Assembly (NCBI GenBank): GCA_036274645.1
Contig: DASUFH010000213.1
Coordinates: 1-38,764 of the forward strand
Length of the DNA: 38,764 bases
Reading direction: 5' to 3'
From: DASUFH01 sp036274645
GTDB taxonomy: Bacteria > Acidobacteriota > Terriglobia > 20CM-2-55-15
This document shows, piece by piece, positions 1-7,689 of the stretch. Below the pieces are notes generated by a model. The model made no database searches, had not been told where the DNA came from, and was given only the letters and a program-made list of their open reading frames with translations. Both the position numbers and the translations under genes were made by a program. The stretch's first letter is position 1. Each line of letters starts with the position of its first letter.

Positions 1-1097
1 ACCCAGTGGTTGGGCAGCGGTTTCGGCCATAGCGGATCCACTTGGAATACCGGCGCGCGCACAGCCGCGCGCCGGGCGTCCGGGCCCGTGGGAATGTGTT
101 TCTCGAGCATTTGCCGGCGCACTACCGCTCCATAGACGTTGCCATCGTTATCCACGCCGACGCCTTCCGCGCCGCTATGTTCGGTGGTAGTGGATTCCAT
201 GTCCTCGATGAAGTACTTCAACGAACCGTCTTTGGCGCTGCCGATCCGAATTCCTTTCTTCCAGCCAGGCTGATCGGGGCCCCACGATTCGGAATCGGCA
301 ACGTAAATGGTGTCGTCGCGCGTGATGGCAATGCCGCTGGGACGCCCGAACTGCCGCCACGTATCGAGACGACGGCCTTCCTGATCGAAAATCTGAATCC
401 GGTTATTGCCGCGATCGCCGACAAACAAACGGCCTCTCGAATCGATGGCAATCGTATGCGGAGAATCGAGTTCGTCGGGACCGGCCCCCTTCTTCCCCCA
501 GGATTTGATGAACCGTCCATCCTTTGAAAACTTCGAAACGCGGTCATTCCCCTGGGCGCCGCCCGAGTGGCCTTCCGTCACGAAGATGTCCCCGTTCGGC
601 GCGACGACGACATCGGTCGGCTCATTGAACAGCCCCGGCTCCGCGCTGGCGACACCGGCCCGGCCCAGGGTCATCAGGACGTTTCCTTCCGGGCTGAACT
701 TGAACACCTGGTAGCCCTTGCCATTCTGAATCTGCGCGTCGGTTACCCACAGGTTGCCCTGAGCGTCTACCGTGGCGCCGTGCGGAAACACAAACATGCC
801 CTCTCCCCAGCTCTTGAGGAGGCGGCCGGACCGGTCGAACTTCAGGATCGGGGGTTCCGGACGCCCGGCGCATGAATTTCCGGAGCAGCGGTGAATGACG
901 TAGACACTGCCATCGGGCGCCGGCTCGACGGCGCTGACCGCGGCCCAGGGACCGCCGCCAGGAGGGCGCGCCCAATCGCGCGCGGTCCGGTACGGATTTG
1001 GCAGATCGTTCGCCGGCCTGGGCTCGGCTTGCGCGCCGTACAGGGAGCCGGATAAGGCCAGGGTCGCGACCAGTAACGGCCGACTCGAGTGAAGCAT
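1..1097 (-). CDS. Exported NHL-repeat beta-propeller protein (partial, C-terminus off window)
   Basis: The minus strand is open from an ATG at 1097 to the window edge, giving 365 codons with no stop, so the C-terminus is missing. The N-terminus begins MLHSSRPLLVATLALSGSLY and looks like a signal peptide. The body has repeated NHL-type blades: FDRSGRLLKSWG followed by GATVDAQGNLWVTD, then ADVVVAPNGDIFVTEG-like and IAIDSRGRLFVGDRGNNRIQ segments. This is the layout of the peptidyl-alpha-hydroxyglycine amidating-lyase-like / SMP-30-like propellers common in soil Acidobacteria. The start is supported by GGAG about five bases upstream. The substrate is not predictable; a lyase or lactonase role is only a family-level guess. 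The gene diverges from the downstream membrane-protein gene. Confidence 0.8.
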   Translation of the reverse strand, partial: MLHSSRPLLVATLALSGSLYGAQAEPRPANDLPNPYRTARDWARPPGGGPWAAVSAVEPAPDGSVYVIHRCSGNSCAGRPEPPILKFDRSGRLLKSWGEGMFVFPHGATVDAQGNLWVTDAQIQNGKGYQVFKFSPEGNVLMTLGRAGVASAEPGLFNEPTDVVVAPNGDIFVTEGHSGGAQGNDRVSKFSKDGRFIKSWGKKGAGPDELDSPHTIAIDSRGRLFVGDRGNNRIQIFDQEGRRLDTWRQFGRPSGIAITRDDTIYVADSESWGPDQPGWKKGIRIGSAKDGSLKYFIEDMESTTTEHSGAEGVGVDNDGNVYGAVVRRQMLEKHIPTGPDARRAAVRAPVFQVDPLWPKPLPNHW

Positions 1098-1302
1098 GAT
1101 TTCTCCGCTGGGGCGACGTGTATTGTATCGGGAAGGTTGAGCCCGGTCCATGACACGCCGGTTCCTTGGCTCGGATTCGTGGTGGATCGGATCCGTGATT
1201 GACCGGGTCCTTGACCTTCAGTATCGTCCGGTCTCCAATGATGACGGCCAGTCTTCAAACGGTATCGAAAACAACCCTTGTGGCGCACAGGCTGGCGCTC
1301 CC

Positions 1303-2835
1303 ATGAGCGGCCTGGATAACACGGCTCGCCCGTTCCGGCTGCGAACATCCCTGTATGTCCTGGGCGCGATCGCGATCACGAGCGTGATGTTTTACACGCT
1401 CGACCGCAGTAACGTGTTTACATATTCGCCCTGGCACCACGACGATTACCGGGAGCTATACCGGGACTATGGCTACTGGCCGACATTGCAGGATGCCCGT
1501 CCCGTCACACAATTCGTTTACCACTGGCTCGCCAACGCCGGACCGCTGTTTTTTTATCTCGCGCTGCACGCTCTGCTGGCTGCGGACCTGGCGCTGATAT
1601 TCCTCCTGGCGATCAATCTCTTCGATCCGGATCGGATGTCGTTTCGCGCTGCGCGCTGGGCGTTCCTGTTCGGAACGGCGGCCGTGTGCAGCAGCCCGGA
1701 TCTGCCATCGATCGTGAAGTACACCGGAAACATCGATCATCTGCTCTCGCTGCTGTTCGGCATTCCCTGCGCGCTTTTCCTCAGTCGATCACGCAAGACC
1801 GGCAGCGTGGCGCTCATTGTCGGCAGCGTGGCGCTCTTTGTCCTGAGCGCGCTGTCGAAGGAGGATACGCTTCCGTTTCTGGGTATCGCCGCCCTGTTCT
1901 ATGGCATTCCCGCCCTCCGATCAGATCATCGATGGCCTTACAAGGCCGGGCTGATCGCCGCCGGGGTCGTGTCGCTGGGAATCATGGCGTTTCTCGCGTT
2001 GCATCCGGCGGCGGGAAACGCCTGGGCCGTCATGAAACACACCTTTCAGGCAGATACACACGCCTACGCGATTCACAGGGAACCCGACGAACTGGCCACA
2101 GTCGTCCGTTTTCTGGTGTGGCCATCAGCCTACTACAAGCTGGTCCATCTGGCGTTCCTGACGCTCGTCCTGATTCACGTCGTGGCGCTGCGAAAGGCGA
2201 CAGCGCTGAAAGCGCTCCTGATCGGCGCGGCGCTGCTGACGCCATATGCGCTGCTGGGACCGAATCATGTCTACGGCTACTACCGTTTCAACTTCTCTCC
2301 TTTCGCCGTCTACTGCGCCTTCATCATGGGAATCGAACTGGCCGCATTGTTGCGGGCCCACCGTTCGATGAGGCCGGAATGGAAATCCGCGGCCTTCGGG
2401 CTGTGGGCCGCAGCGTGGATCGCTACAGCCGGAGCGCTGTTCCAGACTGGAAAGGCGGAACGTCAAGCGATTCTCGCCTGGCACAACAATCTCCAGGGAA
2501 TCAGCCGGAAAGTGCTCGGGGAGCTTACGGAATTGGCGCCGACACTGAGGAAGTACCCGGAAGTTCACGTCATGGGCGCCGACACGCCGATAAACCCGTT
2601 TTTCTGGCAGGAAAGCGTCGTCTATATTGACCGTGAAATTCTGCAGGCGCCCGTAAGGTGGGTCATTCACTACCGGAACGGTTCGGAACTCCACGAAAGA
2701 CTGCAGGGATACCGATGGAATACGGAAGATCCCGTGATTACCTATGTCGCGTCCGAGGCGGCCGGCCCCGCCGCGGAAGTTCCCCGAATCGAGGTCGACT
2801 CCTCGTTCAATACGCGGTTTGTTCCGGGTAGGTGA
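1303..2835 (+). CDS. Polytopic membrane protein, GT-C glycosyltransferase-like
   Basis: A 510-residue protein with a short cytoplasmic N-terminus and roughly ten hydrophobic segments, the first being YVLGAIAITSVMFYTL. An acidic HHDDY motif sits in the first extracytoplasmic loop, followed by an aromatic loop and RPVTQFVYHW. The last ~110 residues are soluble. An acidic pair in loop 1 with a soluble C-terminal domain is the plan of GT-C enzymes that use polyprenyl-linked sugars, so a glycosyltransferase role is plausible but not proven. I chose ATG 1303 because the extra 51 residues from an upstream ATG at 1150 are low-hydrophobicity and not membrane-like; neither start has a strong ribosome site. 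It may pair functionally with the GT2 enzyme at 7689, which could make the lipid-linked donor. Confidence 0.7.
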   Translation: MSGLDNTARPFRLRTSLYVLGAIAITSVMFYTLDRSNVFTYSPWHHDDYRELYRDYGYWPTLQDARPVTQFVYHWLANAGPLFFYLALHALLAADLALIFLLAINLFDPDRMSFRAARWAFLFGTAAVCSSPDLPSIVKYTGNIDHLLSLLFGIPCALFLSRSRKTGSVALIVGSVALFVLSALSKEDTLPFLGIAALFYGIPALRSDHRWPYKAGLIAAGVVSLGIMAFLALHPAAGNAWAVMKHTFQADTHAYAIHREPDELATVVRFLVWPSAYYKLVHLAFLTLVLIHVVALRKATALKALLIGAALLTPYALLGPNHVYGYYRFNFSPFAVYCAFIMGIELAALLRAHRSMRPEWKSAAFGLWAAAWIATAGALFQTGKAERQAILAWHNNLQGISRKVLGELTELAPTLRKYPEVHVMGADTPINPFFWQESVVYIDREILQAPVRWVIHYRNGSELHERLQGYRWNTEDPVITYVASEAAGPAAEVPRIEVDSSFNTRFVPGR

Positions 2836-2929
2836 TCGCCCGAGCCCAACACCTGACGTTGCAGTCGCACGACCGCCTGTCGCACGGCCACCGCGCTCCT
2901 CCGGACCGGCTGTGTTATCGTCTAGCGCC

Positions 2930-3808
2930 ATGAAACCGGACAACTCCGTGAATTTCTTGTCCCGCAGGGCGTTTCTCACAGTTGCGGGCGCTGCGCCGTT
3001 CTTGTCCGCATTCGGCGCCGCGCAAAACGCAAAAAAGAAAATTCCGGTGGGCCTCGAACTGTATTCCGTCCGCACGGAACTCATGAATGACCTCATGGGC
3101 ACGGTTCGGCGCGTCGCCCAGATGGGCTATGAGGTGGTCGAGTTTTACTCCCCGTACTTCCAGTGGACGCCCCAGATCGCGGCGGACGTGCGCAAGCTGA
3201 TGGACGATGTGGGCGTCAAATGCCATTCCACCCACAATAACCAGGCGGCGTTTGCAGGTGACGGCCTGCAGAAAGCCATCGATCTGAATCGCGCCATCGG
3301 CAGTAAATACATCGTCATGGCGAGCCCGCCGCAAATCAGCGGCGCCGACGGCTGGAAGGCGCTCGGTGAGCAGCTCACGGCGGCGGCGGAAAAACTCAAG
3401 CCGCTGGGCATGTCGACCGGATACCACAACCACGCCACGGAATGGCCGCAATTAGCGAACGGAAAGAGAGCCATGGACGTACTCGCCGCCAGTACGTCGA
3501 AAGACGTCGTTCTGCAGCTCGATGTCGGCACGTGCGTGCAGTCCGGAGCGGATCCGGTCGCCTGGATCAACGCCAATCCCGGACGCATCCGCAGCATTCA
3601 CTGCAAGGACTGGGGCGCCGGCGCCGACCGCGGCTATACAGTGGCGTTCGGCGAAGGCGATTCCCCCTGGCTGAAGATCTTTGAGGCCGCGGAAAAGTCG
3701 GGTGGCGTCGAGTACTACCTCATCGAACAGGAACAGAGTCCGCAGGGGCAGCAGTTCCAGATGGCCGAACGCTGCCTGACGAATTACAGGAAACTTCGGG
3801 GAAATTAG
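2930..3808 (+). CDS. Tat-exported sugar phosphate isomerase/epimerase (xylose isomerase-like TIM barrel)
   Basis: A 292-residue protein. The N-terminus has a twin-arginine motif SRRAFL followed by a hydrophobic stretch ending near AFGAAQ, so export by the Tat system is likely. The rest matches the AP-endonuclease-2/xylose-isomerase-like TIM-barrel family. It has VGLELYSVR on strand 1, a metal-ligand-type glutamate at VEFYSPY, YHNHATEW, LQLDVGTCVQSG, HCKDWG and a final Glu in YLIEQEQS, which together form the usual Glu/His/Asp/His/Glu metal site. The catalysed reaction is unknown; exported members in related genomes are thought to act on sugars taken from outside. ATG 2930 was chosen because it places the Tat signal at the N-terminus. 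The 3' end runs straight into a REP element and a long hairpin. Confidence 0.88.
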   Translation: MKPDNSVNFLSRRAFLTVAGAAPFLSAFGAAQNAKKKIPVGLELYSVRTELMNDLMGTVRRVAQMGYEVVEFYSPYFQWTPQIAADVRKLMDDVGVKCHSTHNNQAAFAGDGLQKAIDLNRAIGSKYIVMASPPQISGADGWKALGEQLTAAAEKLKPLGMSTGYHNHATEWPQLANGKRAMDVLAASTSKDVVLQLDVGTCVQSGADPVAWINANPGRIRSIHCKDWGAGADRGYTVAFGEGDSPWLKIFEAAEKSGGVEYYLIEQEQSPQGQQFQMAERCLTNYRKLRGN

Positions 3809-3813
3809 GTATT

Positions 3814-3847
3814 GGGCGGTCATAGACCGCCCCTACAAGCAGACGGG
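3814..3847. repeat. REP-type palindrome, single unit (family A)
   Basis: The hairpin has stem GGGCGGTC (3814-3821), loop ATA and GACCGCCC (3825-3832), followed by a conserved tail CTACAAGCAGACGGG. The same stem and tail recur at 17302, 19947-20050, 21241-21312 and 33854-33974. It lies in the convergent gap between the epimerase and pyrD. Confidence 0.85.
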
Positions 3848-3851
3848 AACG

Positions 3852-3911
3852 GGGAATTAGGGACAGAGAGCAATTTCGCGAACGCGAAATTGCTCTCTGT
3901 CCCTAATTCCC
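3852..3911. repeat. Perfect 29-bp inverted repeat with 2-nt loop (hairpin, family B)
   Basis: The left arm 3852-3880 starts GGGAATTAGGGACAGAGAGC and ends TTTCGCG. The right arm 3883-3911 is its exact reverse complement, and only AA separates them. It lies between the convergent 3' ends of the epimerase gene and pyrD, five bases from the pyrD stop, so it could act as a bidirectional transcription stop. It lacks a classic U-tract. Its perfect symmetry suggests recent insertion or strong selection. Confidence 0.85.
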
Positions 3912-3916
3912 GCCCC

Positions 3917-4828
3917 TTATTCCACGCGGATCTTCCCCACGAGATCCCGCGGCGACGTAATTCCCCGCCTCCGGAGAAACGCTGCCAACCCCTCAACCAC
4001 GCGAACGGTTGCCTGCGGATCGTGAAAGTTTGCGGTTCCCACCTGAACGGCGCTGGCGCCCGCGAGCAGATACTCCACCGCGTCCTCGGCGCGCGCAATC
4101 CCACCCAGGCCGATGATGGGAATCTTCACGGCCCGCGCGCACTGATAGACCATGCGAAGCGTGATGGGCCGGATTGCGGGGCCCGAAAGCCCGCCGGTGA
4201 CCGTGTGGATCCGGGGCTTGAACGTCTCGATGTCAATGGCCATGGCCACGTAGGTGTTGGCTACGGTCAGCGCGTCGGCGCCGCCTTCTTCGGCCGCGCG
4301 GGCCATTTCGGCGATGTCGGTCACGTTCGGAGAGAGTTTGACGATTACGGGCCGCTTTGACCGGTCTTTCACCCGCCGGGTGAGGTTTCGCGTGGATGGC
4401 GGATCGGTTCCGAAGACCATGCCGCCGTGCTTCGTATTCGGACACGAAATATTCAGCTCGTAGGCGGCGATACCCTCGCAGGCATTCAGCTTTTCGACGA
4501 CTTCGACATATTCGTCTTCCACAAAACCGAACACGTTGACGAACACCGCGCAGCCGGCGCCGCGCAGAAACGGCATCTTGTCGCGGATGAACGCGTCCAC
4601 TCCGACGTTCTCCAGACCGATGGAATTGATCATCCCGGAGGGCGACGGGAACAGGCGGGGCGGAGGATTGCCTTCGATCGGGTGGACGGAAGTGCCTTTG
4701 ACGACAAGGCCGCCGAGGCGTCCGAGGTCCACGAGACGCGCAAACTCTTCGCCGTATCCGATCGTTCCGCTGGCCGCAATGACTGGGTTGGAGAGGCGTA
4801 TTCCCGCAAGGTCCACGGACAGATCCAT
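3917..4828 (-). CDS. pyrD: Dihydroorotate dehydrogenase, class 1 (PyrD, 1B-like)
   Basis: A 303-residue FMN-dependent TIM-barrel enzyme that oxidises dihydroorotate to orotate, the fourth step of UMP synthesis, in the cytoplasm. Seen are VVKGTSVHPIEGNPPPRLF, SIGLENVGVD, and NISCPNTKHGG with the class-1 catalytic cysteine at residue 129. The phosphate-binding end shows GLSGPAIRP, IIGLGGI and LAGASAVQVGTA. The length and the NISCPN..HGG pattern match the 1B subfamily, which normally pairs with a PyrK iron-sulfur/FAD subunit; no pyrK lies in this window. ATG 4828 places the first strand correctly and has no ribosome-binding site, with a TATTCT box seven bases upstream. It is divergent from pyrR, with 31 bp between start codons. 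Confidence 0.95.
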   Translation of the reverse strand: MDLSVDLAGIRLSNPVIAASGTIGYGEEFARLVDLGRLGGLVVKGTSVHPIEGNPPPRLFPSPSGMINSIGLENVGVDAFIRDKMPFLRGAGCAVFVNVFGFVEDEYVEVVEKLNACEGIAAYELNISCPNTKHGGMVFGTDPPSTRNLTRRVKDRSKRPVIVKLSPNVTDIAEMARAAEEGGADALTVANTYVAMAIDIETFKPRIHTVTGGLSGPAIRPITLRMVYQCARAVKIPIIGLGGIARAEDAVEYLLAGASAVQVGTANFHDPQATVRVVEGLAAFLRRRGITSPRDLVGKIRVE

Positions 4829-4859
4829 GCCGGAGAGAATACAGTATAATTCCCGCGCG
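4829..4859. promoter_or_regulatory. Bidirectional pyrD/pyrR promoter gap
   Basis: Only 31 bp separate the pyrD and pyrR start codons. On the plus strand a consensus TATAAT lies at 4845-4850, nine bases before the pyrR ATG. On the minus strand the same AT-rich patch reads TATACT and TATTCT, the latter seven bases before the pyrD ATG. No clear -35 box and no Shine-Dalgarno sequence is visible for either gene. The geometry suggests leaderless or near-leaderless transcripts, which is inference. There is no room for a PyrR-binding attenuator leader. Confidence 0.5.
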
Positions 4860-5399
4860 ATGAGCATGAGGCACAGCTACCGGTTGATGTCGGCGGCGGA
4901 TGTGGGCGCCACTCTGGACAAGATGGCCGACGCCGTCGTCGAGGCCAACCGCGGACGGGAGGTCGTCCTTCTGGGGATCCAGCGGCGAGGCGTTCCCATG
5001 GCCCGGCGCATGGCGGCGCGCATCGGCCGGATCCAGGCCGCGCCGGCCATCGGCACGCTGGACATCAATCTTTATCGCGATGATCTGACTCGCGTCGCGT
5101 CCCAGCCGGTTGTCCGCAAGACGGAAGTTCCCGTCAACATCGACGACAAGGACGTGGTCCTCGTAGACGACGTCCTGTACACGGGCCGTACCATCCGCGC
5201 GGCGCTGGAAGCATTGTGTGATTTCGGGCGAATGCGCACCATCCAGCTCGCTGTTCTCGTGGATCGTGGACATCGGGAACTTCCGATCGAGGCGAACTTC
5301 ATCGGGCGCAAGCTCGCTACGAAGGACAACGAGGTCGTCGAGGTGAAGCTGACCGAAATTGACGGCGAAGACGCCATCGATGTGATGGAAATAACGTGA
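4860..5399 (+). CDS. pyrR: PyrR bifunctional regulator / uracil phosphoribosyltransferase
   Basis: A 179-residue type I phosphoribosyltransferase-fold protein. The PRPP-binding loop LVDDVLYTGRT at about residues 101-111 is the PyrR signature. LGIQRRGVPMARR and the LDINLYRDDLTR segment are also typical. In Bacillus, PyrR senses UMP/UTP and binds pyr mRNA to attenuate transcription, and it can have weak uracil phosphoribosyltransferase activity. Here it is the first gene of pyrR-pyrB-pyrC. ATG 4860 is used; a second ATG two codons on (4866) is also possible. The regulatory target cannot be a leader in front of pyrR because none exists, so it may act at another pyr transcript, or mainly as an enzyme. 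Confidence 0.93.
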   Translation: MSMRHSYRLMSAADVGATLDKMADAVVEANRGREVVLLGIQRRGVPMARRMAARIGRIQAAPAIGTLDINLYRDDLTRVASQPVVRKTEVPVNIDDKDVVLVDDVLYTGRTIRAALEALCDFGRMRTIQLAVLVDRGHRELPIEANFIGRKLATKDNEVVEVKLTEIDGEDAIDVMEIT

Positions 5400-6325
5400 C
5401 GCGAAAGGACCTCCTCGGCATTGAGGAACTGGGGCGCGAAGAGATCCTGGAGATTCTGGATACCGCCGATTCCTTTCATGAAATCGCCACCCGTCCGATC
5501 AAGAAGGTGCCCACCCTTCGCGGAAGGACGGTCATCAACTTCTTCCTTGAAGCGTCCACGCGGACACGGACTTCATTTGAGATTGCCGGCAAGCGGCTGT
5601 CGGCCGATGTGATCAACATCTCGCCGTCGGCGAGCAGCCTTTCCAAAGGTGAAACGTTGATCGATACCGCCCGCACGCTCGACGCCATGGCGGCCGAATG
5701 CGTCATCATCCGTCACAACATGGCGGGCGCTCCGCATACGATCGCGCGGCTGTCGTCCTCGCGCATCGTCAACGGGGGAGACGGGGCGCACGAACATCCG
5801 ACGCAGGCGCTGCTGGACGCGCTGACCATCCGGCAGCGCAAGGGCCGGCTCGATGGGTTGAAGGTCGCTATCGTCGGCGACATTGCGCACAGCCGCGTGG
5901 CCCGATCGAACGCGCGGCTGCTGACCAAGCTCGGATCGGAAGTCTGGTTGTGCGGCGCGCCGACCCTGCTGCCGCCGTCGCTCGACGGGATGGTTTCGGA
6001 AAACCGCCATCTGCTGCGCGCCACTTCCCGAATGGACGAAGCGCTCGATGGAGCTGACGTCATCATGATGCTGCGCATCCAGTTCGAGCGGATGAGCGAG
6101 CCACGTTTTCCCTCGATCCGGGAATACTGCCGATACTTCGGCCTGACGCGGGAACGGGTGGCGCGGGCCGGATCGGATGTCATCGTGATGCATCCCGGGC
6201 CGATCAACCGGGGCGTGGAGATTGCCTCCGAGGTCGCGGACGGACCTTTTTCGGTCATCCTCAATCAGGTGTCGGCCGGCGTCGCTGTGCGCATGGCCGT
6301 CCTCTACTTGCTGTTGGGAGCGTGA
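5396..6325 (+). CDS. pyrB: Aspartate carbamoyltransferase catalytic subunit
   Basis: A 309-residue enzyme joining carbamoyl phosphate and L-aspartate to N-carbamoyl-L-aspartate. The carbamoyl-phosphate loop STRTRTS is at residues 54-60, followed by GDGAHEHPTQALLD, VAIVGDIAHSRVARS and HPGPINRGVEI near the C-terminus, all diagnostic of ATCase rather than ornithine carbamoyltransferase. The GTG start overlaps the pyrR stop by four bases (GTGA), and its end overlaps pyrC in the same way, so the three genes are translationally coupled. No regulatory pyrI is nearby; PyrB-PyrC pairing without PyrI is common in bacteria and may form a PyrB/PyrC complex. Confidence 0.97.
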   Translation: MTRKDLLGIEELGREEILEILDTADSFHEIATRPIKKVPTLRGRTVINFFLEASTRTRTSFEIAGKRLSADVINISPSASSLSKGETLIDTARTLDAMAAECVIIRHNMAGAPHTIARLSSSRIVNGGDGAHEHPTQALLDALTIRQRKGRLDGLKVAIVGDIAHSRVARSNARLLTKLGSEVWLCGAPTLLPPSLDGMVSENRHLLRATSRMDEALDGADVIMMLRIQFERMSEPRFPSIREYCRYFGLTRERVARAGSDVIVMHPGPINRGVEIASEVADGPFSVILNQVSAGVAVRMAVLYLLLGA

Positions 6326-7599
6326 AGACAGTGTCGGACTTGTTGATCAGAAATGGCCGCCTGGTCGATCCCGCCCGGAAGCTGGATCGGATCGCCGATG
6401 TGCTGGTGCGTGACGGGAAGATCGCGGCGATCGGCGGGAACGCAGCCTTGAATGTCCCGGTTTTCGACGCCACGGGATTGATCGTCGCCCCGGGTTTCCT
6501 CGACATGCACACCCACCTGAGAGAACCCGGCACGGAGGAAGCCGAGACCATCGCCACCGGTGGGGCGGCCGCCGTTGCCGGCGGATTCGTCGCGGTGGCG
6601 GCCATGCCCAACACCAAGCCGCCCAACGACAACCCTTCCATCACAAGTTACATGGTCGCCGAAGCGCGCCGGTCGTCGCCGGCGCTGGTCTTTCCGATCG
6701 GCGCGATCACGCTCGAACAAAAGGGTGAGGCTCTGGCGGAAATCGGCGAAATGGTGGAAGCGGGAGCGGTGGCGATCTCCGATGACGGGAAACCCGTGAT
6801 GGACAGCCAACTGTTCCGCCGGGCCCTGGAATACGCCACGATGTTCGATGTTCCCGTTATTCAGCATTGCGAGGACCTGAACCTCTCGCGCGGGGGATCG
6901 ATGCACGAAGGCGTGTACTCGACGCGCCTCGGACTGAAGGGGATTCCCTCCGCCGCCGAAGACTCCATCGTCGCGAGAGACATCGTGCTGGCGGAAATGA
7001 CGCGTTCGAAATATCACGTCGCCCACCTGAGCACGCGACGCGCGGTGGAGATGACGCGCCAGGCGAAGGCGCGGGGGATTCGGATCACGGCTGAGGTGAC
7101 GCCCCATCACTTCACGCTCACGGACGCCGCCGTTGCGGAATACGACACGAACGCCAAGATGAATCCCCCGCTGCGATCCGCCGACGACGTCGCCGCGGTC
7201 CGGGAAGGGATCGCGGACGGCACGATCGACGCCATCGCCACGGACCACGCGCCGCATCACGCCAATTTGAAGATGCTGGAGTTTGATCGCGCGCCGTTCG
7301 GTATCACCGGCCTGGAAACGGCCATCGGTCTGACCTTCACTGTCCTGAAATTGCCGATCGATCACGCCGTCCGCATGCTTTCCCTGAACCCGCAGAGCAT
7401 TTTGAAAGTCACGCCGTGGGGCTTGTTCGAGACCAGTGACGCCCACCTGACTCTCCTCGATCTGAACCGATCGTGGAAATACGACGTAACCGCGACGCAA
7501 TCCAAGAGTCGCAACTCACCGTTTGACGGATGGGATTTTACGGGCAAGGCCGTCGCCACCATCGTCGGCGGCAGGATTGTTTACAGAGACACGCCGTAA
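6322..7599 (+). CDS. pyrC: Dihydroorotase, type I (PyrC)
   Basis: A 425-residue zinc amidohydrolase that cyclises carbamoyl-aspartate to dihydroorotate. The metal motif DMHTHLREPG is at residues 61-70 with His63 and His65. Later ligands are seen in VIQHCEDL, VAHLST and the catalytic-Asp motif ATDHAPHH. NPPLR, which contacts substrate, is present. All key residues are intact, so it should be active rather than a non-catalytic PyrC'. GTG 6322 overlaps the pyrB stop by four bases; a second GTG at 6331 could also serve. It closes the pyrRBC operon. Confidence 0.97.
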   Translation: MKTVSDLLIRNGRLVDPARKLDRIADVLVRDGKIAAIGGNAALNVPVFDATGLIVAPGFLDMHTHLREPGTEEAETIATGGAAAVAGGFVAVAAMPNTKPPNDNPSITSYMVAEARRSSPALVFPIGAITLEQKGEALAEIGEMVEAGAVAISDDGKPVMDSQLFRRALEYATMFDVPVIQHCEDLNLSRGGSMHEGVYSTRLGLKGIPSAAEDSIVARDIVLAEMTRSKYHVAHLSTRRAVEMTRQAKARGIRITAEVTPHHFTLTDAAVAEYDTNAKMNPPLRSADDVAAVREGIADGTIDAIATDHAPHHANLKMLEFDRAPFGITGLETAIGLTFTVLKLPIDHAVRMLSLNPQSILKVTPWGLFETSDAHLTLLDLNRSWKYDVTATQSKSRNSPFDGWDFTGKAVATIVGGRIVYRDTP

Positions 7600-7656
7600 A
7601 ACGCCGTTCGCGGATACAATTCGCTTCCAGTTTGACGTCGAAAATCAGGAAGGCCT

Positions 7657-7689
7657 ATGGATACAGGCTCAGTGTCGAGGGGCCGGTAA
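7657..7689 (+). CDS. Possible 10-residue leader peptide before the GT2 gene
   Basis: ATG 7657 encodes MDTGSVSRGR and stops with TAA, whose last A is the A of the glycosyltransferase ATG (TAATG). An AGGAAGG motif lies three bases before its start. The stop-start overlap and ribosome site would allow translational coupling. The ORF is very short and could be chance. Confidence 0.25.
   Translation: MDTGSVSRGR

Noticed and set aside
3842..4360. Long plus-strand open frames within pyrD
   Set aside because: They are shadows of the well-supported pyrD reading frame and contain repeat-derived residues.
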